Notes: generated by a model from the letters alone, not told the origin. Numbered from the stretch's first letter, positions 22,786 to 34,715 are shown. The stretch: 64,000 nt of DNA from Nepenthes gracilis (GCA_033239525.1 BSYO01000016.1:7389045-7453044), one strand, 5' to 3'. Numbers and translations are program-made.

Positions 22786-25700
22786 TCTACCCTAATTAAT
22801 TATCTTACTACGAATCATTCCATTGAGATTTCACCACCATATCAAATTCAGTTTGACGTCCCAAAGATTCTCTAATCAAGTTTTACTAAGGTTTCGATAC
22901 AAATATCAAATCACAATCAAATTTTAAAATCAGAATAATTTATATTCTCGCTATTTCATTGGTAAGTCGACAAACCAACATATTTCCCAAAATACATAGC
23001 CCATATCACACACCTAAAATATACGGAAGCCCTGATTAAAACAATCCTAGGATAGTCATACTACGAAGATAAATCTCACAATCATCCAACTACAACTACA
23101 TTCAAAACTACAATCATAACGATCACCCAAAGATTCGACATAGCTTTCGATCATCCTCCCCTTAACCTCAGAATCCGATTACTAAGCAACCTTAAAACCC
23201 CGTTGGCATACCAATGAGCCAACTAATCCAATCCGAACACATCTTCTATGATTAAGATATGTGGGTCACTCTAATTTCCCTAAAATCAAACCATAAGGAC
23301 TTCATATTTCATAAATTCATAACTCCAATATATCAGATACAATTCTGTCTCCTAATTTAAGAATATGACATCCTATCATTCAAGTATTGGACCTACTTGT
23401 GATTTACATTTCACATCTCCTACGAGACTTCAAGGACATACTATGTCCATCAATTGTCAGCATTGATGTCCGCTTTCCTTAAGAGGCATGGAGATTCACC
23501 TTCCAAATCTATAAACAAATAAATCCACCTTAAATCTCATATGATCACCTTTCCTTTAGTGACACAACTATTTTGGTTCTTAAAATCTTAGATAACAGCT
23601 ATCTTCAAAGACAATACCCAAAAGTTTTCAAAGCGGAGACTTCAATTGCTAATTCCAACCTACACGTGGAGTAACTCTAATTATGAACTTCTCCCCCACT
23701 TAATCCGAGGGTAGCCACCAATCATGATATGAGAGTAATATAATCCTATCCTTTCTCAAAAGCATTACATTCTACGATAATTTACTAGACCCATCAGGGG
23801 TCAACCAAAATAACATGGACGTCAATTAATCCTTTTTAGTCCCCGAAAACTACCTTTTCATCTTTCGTTCTTATAATTACAAATCTCTTCTAAGTCAAAC
23901 GTCTCACTGACACTGTAATCATTGAGGAATACTCGTCAGGTCACTAAATAACTTCGGTTAGACCCAAATTGACCATATGCTTCCACGGCACTAATCGGTC
24001 TTCCTAATTAGCCGTCATTTAAAGTCTTATGGATTTCAAAATCATGGTAACAAAGAACCACACGCTTAACAAGGCATTTCCTCATACTAAACTCGCATTC
24101 CCTTCTCAATGGGGCATACGAATTAACAGCCGTTCACAAGTTATGATATAATCATCAAACAAATTGCATACACCCTATGTCCTTTTGAATTCATCAATGA
24201 AGTCACCTCAACATGGGCCCGAATATGGCCAAAAGATCCATCTGATCAAATTTCATGAGACGCCCGCAAACCTACAAAATCCAAATGGTGTTTCTAGACT
24301 TCGTAGTAGCCATATCCATATCCTGAATACCGTCGGGTCTACAACCCTCACTAATCCACAATTAACATGCTATGGACCCAAATCGATCTTAGCAATCATT
24401 AAGCCTTTATACAGCCCACACAATTCACCTATCCAATCACAAAGTCCGCTTATCAAATCATTAATCTCTTAGGAAACCCCATTTTCGAAATTCATGAACA
24501 ACCTTGTTGGCTTGTCTTATTTACCTTGAAAGTTCTAGAGTATTCCACTATAATACAAAACCGATACCTCCTCAGCTTTACATGGAATCCTCAACGATCG
24601 GCGTCGATTTCGACACAACTTCGAATTACCGACCAAAGATAGATCAACTTACTCTTCTTTTTGATAACATCCTCAAATATTCACATAACCAAAACCCCTC
24701 AATGACCACAAAATGATCTTTAGGCGTGGTCGCCTATACAAATTGGACTTAGTGCAAATCCTCATTAACTGATTTGTAGGAAAGACAACACTAATCTACT
24801 AATACCTCGATCAATTTCAGACTTATGCTTCAAATCCCACAACCTAATTATAGGATGGTATCTTTTCAGTAGTCCAACCCAATCTAGCATAGCGGTTCAC
24901 CCACCAAACTACTACTAAGATCAGATTAAAACTTGATACCTTAGCTAGCTCAAGCTCATGCCCAAGATCACACAATTCAATTGCAAGACATAATATGATT
25001 ACCAATCCAATTCAAATCGACTCGATAACTTGCTGACCAAATCATCCATAATGTCACATCAAGATTGGCACCACAAAATGGTTCAGATTAACCCAACCAA
25101 ATCATCCTTAAATAAACAAATAAACTTAGGAATCATAGAATTATATGTTCGGGATCCCAAATGATATAGGTCTTGTGACATCAAAATTGAGAATTCTCGT
25201 CTTCCATCATGGCGATCAACACAATTTCTTTATTCGCCACCACCATCAAAACTTCGATCTAAGGCACTGGATTTCTTCACTACTAGGCTAGAAGATACGA
25301 ACTATCCTTAGTCTAGCAACCAAGCTATCAATGACTTAGATCATAGTTCCAAAATCTCTTCGGAAAGACATTTATTCAAGATTCATCCATGTACATCCAC
25401 CTTAATATATCTTCTATCCTCCCAAATACTTGGTCACCTTTGTCGCCATTGCAAGGCCTAGGTCCCCTAGTTACACATAACTCGAACACACAATATAACA
25501 TGGGCACGAAATCCCCAAAATAACACCAGGCTACAATATCAAACTCAAAAGCCTTACCTCTTATCACAACAGGTGACATTTAACACCCTGAGTTAATACG
25601 TTAGAATCCCGATTTAGACACTGGACCTTTTCACCATCCATCCCTAGATATGGACATTCCTCAATCTTGCGATCGAACTAAATAACTATTAAAACATGCT

Positions 25701-25947
25701 TCGAGACTCTCACAGAAATAAAGCATTCATTCATAAAGCTTCCATAAACATATAGGACAACATCTCTTAATCCTCAAGGCCCATGATTTTTTCCCTGTCA
25801 ACTAACCGAGGTCAACTTCATCTCCTATCTAACATGGGTCAACAAGCCTTATCTTCTATCGGAGATGGGATCATCGCAACAACATCTTAAGTCTCGGAAT
25901 CCACATCTCAACCTCAATAGGATCTGAGCTACCTAAAAGTCCAGACA

Positions 25948-25952
25948 CTTAA
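25948..25952. repeat. Target duplication CTTAA, left (LTR-I)
   Basis: Perfect match to 29832-29836. Confidence 0.9.
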
Positions 25953-28383
25953 TGTAAAGTCCGAAATTTCTTGATCAAGCAAAGCATAATTTATCAAGGT
26001 CAAATGATGCAAAGAAGTCCGACATTTGGAAAATTACTAAAAATAAAATACGTGGACTTGGAACTTCCATCGATTTAAGGATATCGGTAAAAAAAAATTA
26101 AGAATAATGAACAGTTAAAACCCAAAAGCTAGGAACTCACGGTGAAATGTTATAAAAATTTATTTAATGAAACTGACTTCAATCCTGGTTAATAAAAGAG
26201 AGAACGAACGATAGGGAATTAATTCAATAAAAAAATTCTCACTTGATTAATAATTAAATTCGATTGATTACAAGATGAACCAATCACGAAAATTAGACCC
26301 CGTTAGTTACCGAAATTAGTCCGATTGATTAAAATTAGTAAGAATAAAATTATCTAAGTAAAAAGTAATAAATCCTAACACTCCACACACTCCATAGTAT
26401 GTTGAAATTATTTTAAATTCAACAAGAAGCGCAGTAACAAACATGCTTCAGCAGCACAAGGCACACGCAGCAATTTTCCCTCACACACTTAGTCAAAATT
26501 ACAGTAAAATAAAACGGCTTTCAGCTACTCACTTGAGGCAACATAATATGTATATATATATAAATATATATAAAGAAGAAAGGAAATCCAACACGGCAAG
26601 CTGCATCAGAAACACACAAAATCAACTGCCACTTATTTTGTAGAATATATATATATACACATTTTTCTTCAGCAAGCCAAGTACACATGGCAACCAATTA
26701 ATCAGCTAATGGCCAGCATTTTACGGCAGCTGTAACCATAAAACAATAGCCCAATTTTAAGAAAGATAAAAGTAACCACAGCTGCTTATGTTGACTGTTG
26801 AAACAGCAGAATTTTTCACGGCAGCTTCTCACCACCACACGACACAGCAGCAATATATAATTGCTGATAATTCAGAAAAGAGGAAGACCCACGGAAGCAG
26901 CTCTTCACAGCTGTTGTAGCAGCCACCTCCCACGGCAGCAGTAGCTGCAAGCTGTTGAAGTAGGTGGCAGCAGCTCCTTCCAGCAAGAGATGAGTAAGCC
27001 TCTCAATTAATTTTATTTAAGGTCATGTTAGGGAGTTAGAGAGGGTAGAAAGGAGAAGGAAATCGTGAGAAAAGAGAGGAAAATGTGGGAGAGAAGAAGG
27101 AAAAACAGAAAGGAAAACAGAGAGAAAAATCAGAAGGGAGAAAGAAAACCAAAGACAGCAAGGGTGTATCTGAATTTTTTCTGGCAAGTGTACTCTGATT
27201 CCCTTCATTCTTTGTTGTTTTTCATTGTTAATTGGCAAAGTATTATTGATCTAATACTTTCAAATTGTATGAATTTGATTATAATTATCCAAAATTTCAT
27301 GAAATTGCTAAGCTGGAATCTGAAGTTTAAACCGACCAAGAAACTGTTTTCTGAACTTTTGCCAAACAGCCAACCAAACAATGTCCAATTGAGCCCAAAT
27401 TCGGTATACTATAATTTCAGTACCTTACATAAGTTGTGACCAAAAAGCTCGAAAAGCCGAGTTGAGCCGGTCGCTGAACCGGCCTTCATATCAGCAACCG
27501 GCCAGATTCAGCAATTCTGCTGACATATGAACTTTTGGCCCCCAAACCGGTGCCCAAATGGGCTGAACCGGCAGCCGTGATAGCTTGACATTATTATGAT
27601 AATAACAAAGTGTATCTTTGAAAAAGTTGAGCCCAAAACGGTCACGAATCAGCCCCCAAGATAGTAACAGAAAACTGGTTGCATAAGAACACTGCTGATG
27701 CAGAATTTGTGGCCACTTCCCAGGACTGAACCGGCCAGATTTTGGCAGGAAACGGCCACGATCCCAACCAATTCTTAAACTTGAGTATTTTATCTATTAT
27801 TAGACTCCATGGACCAACTAAGAACCGGTCTTCAACTGTCCATAAAAGTCTCCCAAACTGAACTAGTCACTGCACCTTCCTGTTGAAGCAGAATATGGCA
27901 GTCTGGAAACAGACAACCGAACCGGCCCTAAACCGGAGGATGCAGGAGCCGCCCTAGCCAGGTTATTTAGTACAAGAGTCAAGCTACCAACACACAAAGT
28001 TGAGTCCAAAAATACCTTAAATTGAATAGTGAACCGGCCCCTTGAAGAATTGGGTGTTAGCACCCATATGCTGCTAAAGGATAAGCTAAATGAACCGCTT
28101 TACCCATTTTGTTTAGACCAGCCGAACTGGCCCCTAAATTGGCCCGACCTGCATCCGATTAAACTTAAGAATGTTAAGATAATGTTAAGATATTAGGATA
28201 TTAAATTTGACCCAATTTGGATATTGGACCGACACGGAACTGGTCGCCCGACCAAATCAATACTCGTCTTTGTTAATAAAATTTGGGCAAATTGATCCAG
28301 CCATTAAACTAGCCATAAAATGACCACTGAAAATGATAAATTATCCTTATTGATGTAAGAAATTATTGTACGTAAAATAACTC

Positions 28384-29025
28384 CGTCCATGGAGAGATAC
28401 GTGGACCGCCGTCCTCGGGGCATTGTATAATGAGGAAATGATATGATATGAACACCGTCCTCGGGGCATTATACAAGGAGGAAATGATATGATATGATCA
28501 CTGTCCTCGGGACGTTGTACAAGGAGGAAATGATATGATATGACCGCCGTCCTCGGGGCGTTATACAAGGTGGAAATGTTATCATATGACCGCCATCCTC
28601 GGGGCATGGTACAAGGAGGAAATGATATGATATAATTGCCGTCATCGGGGCATTGTACAAGGAGAAAATGTTATGATATGACCGCCGTCCTCGGGGCATT
28701 GTACAAGGAGGAAATGATATTATATGACTATCGTCCTCGGCGCGTTGTACAAGGAGGAAATGATATGATATGACCGCCGTCCTCGGGGCGTTGTAAAAGG
28801 AGAAAATAATATGGTATGACAGCCGTCCTCGAGGCATTGTACAAGGAGAAAATGATATGATATGACCGCCGTCCTCGGGGCGTTGTACAAGGAGAAAATG
28901 ATATAATATGACCGCCGTCCTCGGGGCATTGTATAAGGAGAAAATGATATCATATGACTGCCGTCCTCGGGGCGTGGTACAAGGAGGAAATGATATGATA
29001 TGACCACCGTCCTAGGGATATCGGC
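28384..29025 (+). repeat. 46-bp minisatellite in LTR-I (about 14 units)
   Basis: Regular 46-bp units built from CCGTCCTCGGGGCGTTGTAC then AAGGAGGAAATGATATGATA and TGACCG, highly alike, starting right after TCCGTCCATGGAG..GGACCGCC. Two units of the same repeat occur inverted in LTR-L (35993-36055). The array ends 5 bases before the hairpin. It is a contiguous repeat with no unique spacers, so not a CRISPR. Confidence 0.95.
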
Positions 29026-29029
29026 CTTT

Positions 29030-29052
29030 GATTGTATTGATTGAATACAATC
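29030..29052 (+). other. Conserved LTR hairpin, copy in LTR-I
   Basis: GATTGTAT-N7-ATACAATC. Relative to LTR-R both arms changed (G to A on the left, C to T on the right) and pairing is preserved. Confidence 0.75.
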
Positions 29053-29778
29053 TATCATCAAATGTAGTTGCAGGATGTAGACTTTCGGTCCCATCTACGG
29101 ATAATACAGGTAATATTACTCACCTCGGAGAGTAATATGGAGGTGATGCCTATTTGCCCTAATCCCTCAAAATAAGGAAAAGTAAATAAAGTTCAGTGAA
29201 GGCTTCTTAAGATAAGAAAGTTATGAATAAAGTTTGGTAAAAGTTCAGTAAAGAAAGAAAGATAAATACATTGCATTTCATATATCCGATCCTTATATGT
29301 ATATTAAAGTATGTTCTATATAAACATTGCATAATATGTATACTGCTGAGCATTTGGCTCACTCCTTGTGATTTTCCTTCCCTTCAGATGGATCACCAAA
29401 ATTGACGATTGATGGGCTAAGTAGGAAGGAAGCTTGGAGACTCCTTACATTTTGTGGTACTTTAGAATTATGTACACTTTGAATTTAGCATGAAAAAAAA
29501 AAAGAACGTGCACCTAATGATGTTGTGAACTTATAAGTTATAATATGTTGTTTTGATGATCTTAGAAATTGCTTCTGTTATTCTAATAAATCATATATAT
29601 TTCAGCCAAGTTTAATGAAAAAAAAATGGCTTATGAATGTTTAGAATGCATCTTCCCTAATAAGACTAACACCACAGTTTAATAATGCGATGTTAGAGCC
29701 ATTATGATTTTGGCTGATATTTAGATCCTGTGTATGATAAGACTATTATCCATAAATGAATGGATACAAGAAAGGCTC

Positions 29779-29827
29779 ACGTCCCTATTATGGTATAAAA
29801 ATATATATATATTAGTACGTGGGACGT
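29779..29827 (+). other. 3'-terminal inverted repeat of LTR-I
   Basis: ACGTCCC (29779-29785) pairs with GGGACGT (29821-29827), ending just before CACA. The arms differ entirely from TGACGGAA/TTCCGTCA of other LTRs but pairing and place are the same. Confidence 0.7.
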
Positions 29828-29831
29828 CACA

Positions 29832-29836
29832 CTTAA
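29832..29836. repeat. Target duplication CTTAA, right (LTR-I)
   Basis: Matches 25948-25952. Confidence 0.9.
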
Positions 29837-30438
29837 GCACCTCCAAATCAATTATGAATTGTCATCCTAGGACTTGGTATGCCTGAAATGAACTCCAATT
29901 ATACTAACCTTGAGCCGTTGACTCCACCCTATTCATCATGCTTGCTAGGTTGATCAAGCAATCCTTCTTAGCAAATTACTGGCCTAAGGATTCAATCCAG
30001 AGCCGATCAAACCTAAACCTCAAACTGAGATTAATTAATTAATCTAGGCCTTGAATCAACACTGACCAATTCAAAAATCCAATTGATACCAATCAAATTT
30101 TAATATTAAGGTGTCTCTATACACCATCTTCCTCTCGACCCCTGTAGTCACCACTAATATTAGTAGTCCCCATCTAGGAGCCACTGCTAACATTTCCTTG
30201 AAATGGGAACAATTCGAATTAGGCCACTCCTAGAACACTAGCTGGGACGCATAAGCTAACCGATTGAACTAAATCATGATTCCTAACTTAGTGCTAGCCT
30301 AAATTATTGGGATTGAAGTAACCGAAACTATCCATACTAGCTTAATCATCATACGCCTTCATCTACTTATTTAATCAATTTTAATCTAACATAAGCTTTT
30401 GCATACGATTTAGATCAAACCTAAGGCATCTCTTTTTT

Positions 30439-30450
30439 CTCTGATACAAA
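30439..30450 (-). other. Primer-binding site of LARD-2
   Basis: The minus-strand reading TTTGTATCAGAG starts one base after the 5' LTR and matches the initiator-Met-tRNA site TGGTATCAGAG with one change in its first bases. This fixes 30452-31056 as the 5' LTR. Confidence 0.8.
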
Positions 30451-30451
30451 T

Positions 30452-31056
30452 TGTGACGGATCGGGTCATTCTCCTTAAATAACCTCCGTCAATGGTAACA
30501 TAAATTTATGCCCATAATTTATCATTGTGGATTATGCAAAAATTTTGATAGAATTTTCTCTACAACTGGATGAAAAACTAAAAATATAATCTGTATAAAA
30601 TAGCCTGTATAAACACACAACTATCCAATAATCAACATTTTGGCCTACAATATCAAAATAGCCTGTGCGCGTGGCGAGCACAGACAAATCTGGATTCTGT
30701 GCTCTCTGTGGGCTTGAGCCCGTGGAGGGCGCGGGTCAGGCCCGTAGCAAGCCTGCAGCAAGCCCACTTTGCATTTTTGCCGTTCGGGACCTGTTTTGAC
30801 CATTCTAACCTAATCTTTCACATACTTGGACCTTACTTTTGATTATATAATCTTAATAAGTCATGATTATTATAATTTAAAATCTTAAATCTTATTTACG
30901 AATTAATATTTCACGGCTTACAATTTTCATTCCCAATTTACCAATTTTGGCTCTTTAAGCTTTTCAATCTGATTCCTCCCGTACCTTTTGACCACAATTC
31001 ACCTATATTAATTTAATTACCTTCTAATTATTATGTTCTTAACCTGAAACCTCATA
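30452..31056 (-). mobile_element. Shrunken 5' LTR of LARD-2 (605 bp)
   Basis: Plus-strand 30452-30654 matches the 3' end of LTR-G (12570-12770). From 30667 it matches the 5' end of LTR-G (about 18610-19052). About 2.2 kb of the middle, including promoter leader, modules and hairpin, is missing. At the join AAAATAGCCTGT (30655-30666) repeats 30597-30608, a templated filler. The right end TATGAGGTTTCAGG (minus strand) is a decayed form of the TGTAAAATTTTAGG start of LTR-G. Confidence 0.82.
30655..30666. repeat. 12-bp templated filler at the LTR deletion join
   Basis: AAAATAGCCTGT copies 30597-30608, 58 bp away, and sits exactly between the two LTR ends that were brought together. It is absent from this spot in LTR-G. 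Confidence 0.7.
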
Positions 31057-31061
31057 CTTTG

Positions 31062-32425
31062 GATCCTCAGAAGTCTTTAGGTTGAGTTCTAAATAACTAT
31101 TTCTCGTCTGGTACTAGCTCTACAGTTTCATCTAGAGGGGAAAAAACTGTAAAATAGTGAGCCGAAGCCTAACAAGGTACATGCAGGCATGCAGTAAAAC
31201 TTTTATATATAACAGAATATAGTAAAATAGATATAGATGCATGTTGAAGTATAAATGCTATAAAGTAGTGATTTACAAAAACTATAACAGAAACATAATG
31301 CAGAAGATTACAAAATTATCGAGAAACAAAAACAATCAATTTTTGAAATTCAAAAGTAAGTGCAGTCATGCTTTGTTAATAATAAATTAGTAAAACAGAC
31401 TCCAGAAAGTAGAAATTGGTCTTAATTCTATAACTTATAGAAAATCTATTTTTCTATCAGTAAAGGACCCTACCAATAGACCTTACTAGAAGAGGGGGCA
31501 AATAATCAAGGATTGATTATATTCACTGCACAAAATCAAAGGCCAGTAATAGTAGTCCTTTCTCGTGGGACATCCCTTCTCGCAGGATTCAGTATAGTGG
31601 TGCCAACCAGTAACAATAACTATCCTTTAGATTAACGCCTTGAGGAATGACAGACCATATATAACTCCATGGATAGAGTTTTTCTTAATTACCACGATAA
31701 CGTTTTAAGGTATGTCGGAGAACCTAACTTGACTTTATATCAGTCCTGGGTCCTAATTAATAGTATCAAAAATATTTTCTTAACTGAAAACTCTTTTTAG
31801 TTTCAGAAATCAGTTAGAATTTCACCAAAGCTCTTCAATCAATTCAAAGCCTTTCAATTTTGCTTCAAAATATACATAAATAGTTAGAAACCCTTCAGAT
31901 TTGTTTCAGAAATATAGTATTGTTCTAAAACCCCTCAATTTCGCTTCAGAAGTTCACGGTAATTTATCAGTATAAGTTCGTATAAAATTTTCAGAAACAG
32001 ATTACACCAGTAGCTTTATTTCAGTACAGATTAGCTTTTATATAACAGAGATTTTGGACAAAAACTGTTAAATCTCTTCAATTTTGTGCTTAGGGTTTCG
32101 TCAAAATTTTCGGATGATAAACAGACACCAAACACATGCATTTTCATGAAATCGAAGTGAGATATTACAGTATATATATATAAACATGAATTTTGCCCGA
32201 TTAATTTACAGAAACAGGCTCTAATTACAGTAAACATGTAGAACCATGTATTTAAAGCATAAATACAATATTTGAGATATTAAAACACTGTAAAAATGAT
32301 ACATAGCATCCAAAGTACACTTGCCTAAGGCCGATCTACAGTTATCGTAATCCTAATCGGAGCTGAACTGGAGATTTTTCCTCTTTTCTTCTCTTCCCTC
32401 CCTTCCTCTCTTCTCTCCCCTTCGT
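31062..32425 (-). mobile_element. LTR-F/J, 5' portion (minus strand, truncated)
   Basis: The continuation of 12052-12569 after LARD-2. In plus-strand order it holds the reverse complement of the acceptor-like site (31100-31180), CTAGTAGG-type block, a weak hairpin (31515-31537), the GTCCATGGAGTTATA block, the donor-like site AGTACACTTGCCTAAGG (32313-32329) and a pyrimidine-rich leader complement (32375-32425). It stops in the leader, where plus-strand pol coding of the next element begins; U3 is missing, so a deletion joined the two. Confidence 0.7.
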
Positions 32426-32904
32426 TCCTGGTCGGAGTAGACAAAAAAGCCATGCAGATCGGAAGAGGTCAGAATTGAAGTTTGACGTGGGTGACTGTGT
32501 TTTTGAAAGTGTCACCATCTAAAAGGACGACTGGATTTAGGATAAAAGGAAAATTGAAACCACGATTCATTGGCCCATTTGAAATTTTAGAGAGGATCTG
32601 AGAAGTGGCTTATAGGTTGGCGCTGCCGCCTAATTTGGCGGAAGTGCACGATGTATTTCATATATCAATGCTTAAGAGATATGTCCATGATCCCACACAC
32701 ATGATCGAGTTCGAGCCTATGATGATTGATATGGACTTATCCTACATTGAGGAGCTGATGCAAATTTTAAATCGGAAGGATCAAAGGCTATATATGAAAA
32801 CAATCCCCCTAGTGAAGGTGCTCTGGAGAAATCACTCACCTGAAGAGGTAACGTGGGAATGTGAAGAAGAAATCCGGAGCAAGTATCTCAACTTATTTAT
32901 TTAA
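32426..32904 (+). pseudogene. Ty3/gypsy integrase C-terminus and chromodomain remnant
   Basis: The reading starts SRQKSHADRKR, then VGDCVF; a one-base shift near 32507 leads to FLKVSPSKR and GPFEILERI (GPY/F-type motif). A TGA at 32600 is followed by an open stretch to 32904: EVAYRLALPPNLAEVHDVFH, ISMLKRYVHDPTH, then a chromodomain tail with VLWRNHSPEEVTWECEEEI and the terminal YLNLFI. Functionally this would be the chromatin-targeting end of an integrase. Everything upstream is missing, so it is a dead fragment tied to 3' LTR-K. Confidence 0.88.
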
Positions 32905-32920
32905 AGTCTGTAACTTCATT

Positions 32921-32959
32921 AAAATTTTGAGGATGAAATTTCCTCAAATAGGGGAGAGT
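32921..32959 (+). other. Polypurine tract before LTR-K
   Basis: AAATTTTGAGGATGAAATTT, then CCTCAAATAGGGGAGAGT, touching the TGTGAGATCCC start of LTR-K. Confidence 0.85.
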
Positions 32960-33009
32960 TGTGAGATCCCAATCCCAAAAAGATAATAATTAGGGAGTGA
33001 GTTGATGGC

Positions 33010-33345
33010 AAGAGTGGTTGAAAGATGGTCGGAGTTGATGTTAATGTAAAAACCGAAGTTGACGTTTGAAGAAGCCAGAGTTGATGTTGGAGTAATAGAA
33101 GCCAACGTTGATGATGATGTAGAAACCGGAGATGTTGATGAGTTAATGGAGGTTGGTGAAGCCGAAGTATGATGAAGCCAAAGCAAAGTTGATGGAGGCT
33201 AGATTTAATTGAGGATGGCCGGAGTTGAGGAAGATGATGATGGCCGAAGTGAAGGTGACCGGGTTGATGATGGCCGTAGTGAAGATGGCCGGGTTGATGA
33301 TGGCCGAAGATGATGAAGGCCGGAGTGAGGATGGCCGGAGTAGAT
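33010..33345 (+). repeat. GGCCGGAGTTGATG-type repeats in LTR-K U3
   Basis: Degenerate units of about 30-40 bp built on GCCGAAGT, GCCGGAGTTGA and GATGGCCGGGTTGATGATGG upstream of the TATA box. Confidence 0.7.
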
Positions 33346-33495
33346 AAGTTGAGACTCGGAGTAGATTTACCTACTTCATTGACTCTTTCAACCTTGCCAA
33401 AGTAAGTAAACTACTCCCATCTATTTCACTGACCTTCTAGAAGAAAAATACTAAGTAGGTAAATTACACTACCTACTTCAACCTAACCCATCATC

Positions 33496-33503
33496 TATAA
33501 ATA
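33496..33503 (+). promoter_or_regulatory. TATA box of LTR-K
   Basis: TATAAATA followed by CTGAACTCG and the AGAAAAAGAG leader, as in LTR-D and LTR-E. Confidence 0.65.
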
Positions 33504-34424
33504 CTGAACTCGATAGTGAGAAAAAGAGTTAGAAAAATCTGTGAAGAAGAGAGAAGTAGGAGACAAAGAGGAAGAAAGACTCTTGGACCATGTTGGAGTG
33601 AAGACTTCGAAAATCAAGCAAGTGTACTCTTCATTTTTAAGTTCAGGTTTTAAGAATGTTTTAATGCAAGAATACTTCAGAAATTATTTTCTATGTTCAC
33701 TACTTTGGAATAACTCTATTTCGTTAATTATGTTCTAAAACCCCATTCCCTAAGTTTGTTACAAAAAGTATATGAATTTCGTAAGTTGGATTTAAGTTTC
33801 ATGATTTTGAATTTATAACTGCTGGCTCGGATATTTTGCTTTGGCATATGCTTATGTTCAAATTACGATCAGACTGCTTTGCATAAATGTAACTCCTGAC
33901 TTTGATTTCATGTTTTGGCCCATGCTTTATGTTCAATTTATGTCAAGAATGCTTCACATGAAAATCTTGCATGAAACTAAAATGACAAAATGTGAAGGCC
34001 TTTTGAATCTATCTGGAGTATGGAATACGTGAACTTTGAATCGGCCTTGAGATATGATGAATTTTGACTGAACTATGAATAAATGAATATGATCGGACCT
34101 AGAACTGTTACACAGTCAGATTAGGTTCTCCGGCATGTCTTAGAACGTTATAGTGGTAATCAGGGATAACTCCGTCTATAGAGTGATACATGGTCTGCCC
34201 CTTCTCGGGACGCAATGAGAGGATAGAAATTTGAACTTTGAACTCTGAACTTTGAATATGGAATTGGAAATGGATATGACTTTTAAACTTTGGCCTTTGA
34301 TTATGTGAAGTGAACACAATCTATCCTCGGTTACTCTCTCCCTTGGTTGGTAGGGTCTATAAGCTTAGGTCCTTTTGAACAATAGAGTTAAAAATGGATG
34401 GACCAATAAAAGTGACATGAATTA

Positions 34425-34715
34425 TGAATTTCAGAATTTAACGCTGAACTGTGAACTTCAGAATTTGACCCTGAGATATGGACTTCAGAAATTGACACTG
34501 AAATTATGAACTTCGAAATCTTGTATTGAACACTGAAGTTATGTGCTTTGGAAATTGGTGATGAAATGTAAATTTTATGAACTTCAAAAATTTGTAGTTA
34601 CATACTTCGGAAATTGACATTGAAATGTAAATTTATGTACTTCGGAATTTGACATTGAACTGTGAACTTCGGAAAATGACGTTGAATAGAGAACTTCGGA
34701 AATGGCATTAATCAT
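34425..34715 (+). repeat. CTTCGGAAATTGACA repeats in LTR-K
   Basis: About eight degenerate units of 30-45 bp of the form TGAACTTCGGAAATTGACAT, between the hairpin and the acceptor-like site. Confidence 0.75.

Larger units (their letters stand above)
25953..29831 (+). mobile_element. Solo LTR-I (3879 bp), Ty3/gypsy
   Basis: Starts TGTAAAGTCCGAAATTTC and ends TGGGACGTCACA, with the perfect duplication CTTAA (25948-25952, 29832-29836) in the LARD-2 interior. U3 has AT-rich and CAGCAG-rich stretches; the leader is purine-rich (27015-27150); donor-like CTGGCAAGTGTACTCTG at 27181-27197. From 27455 to 28240 AACCGG(C) words recur. Then come a 46-bp minisatellite (28384-29025), hairpin (29030-29052), GCTGAGCATTTGGCTCACTC acceptor-like region (29343-29388) and terminal arms ACGTCCC/GGGACGT. 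Confidence 0.93.
19053..30451 (-). mobile_element. LARD-2 interior (net ~4.2 kb), apparently non-coding
   Basis: Pieces 19053-19434, 22786-25952 and 29837-30451 on the minus strand, separated by solo LTRs H and I with their duplicated target bases. The reverse complement of 19060-19090 reads as a polypurine tract (GGAGAAATTTTTATAAGTGG then GAGAGAAT) touching the LTR. No gag, protease, RT, RNase H or integrase is readable in any frame. The longest open frames (for example 24164-24472 and 25376-25579) match nothing I know. Part resembles the LARD-1 interior. Confidence 0.65.
12570..31056 (-). mobile_element. LARD-2: minus-strand long-LTR element with non-coding interior (composite)
   Basis: Read on the minus strand: 5' LTR 31056-30452 (internally deleted), primer site 30450-30439, interior 30451-19053 with two solo LTRs removed, polypurine tract, 3' LTR 19052-12570 with solo LTR-R removed. 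Flanks are TTTTG (12565-12569) and CTTTG (31057-31061), a duplication with one difference, and LTR-F/J sequence resumes on the far side. The net element without its three inserts is about 7.6 kb with a 4.2-kb interior lacking recognisable genes. It is the sister of LARD-1 in opposite orientation. Confidence 0.82.

Noticed and set aside
24164..24472. Open frame of 102 codons in the LARD-2 interior
   Set aside because: No recognisable domain, wrong strand for the element, and the sister interior has no equivalent.
28347..29094. Minus-strand frames with repeated SYHIISSLYNAPRTAV-type units, and a possible CRISPR-like array
   Set aside because: The 46-bp units are contiguous and have no unique spacers. 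The frames are by-products of the tandem repeat in solo LTR-I, and the genome is a plant.
30439..30450. tRNA-like sequence
   Set aside because: Only the 12-base primer-site complement is present; there is no cloverleaf around it or around 48779 and 41808.
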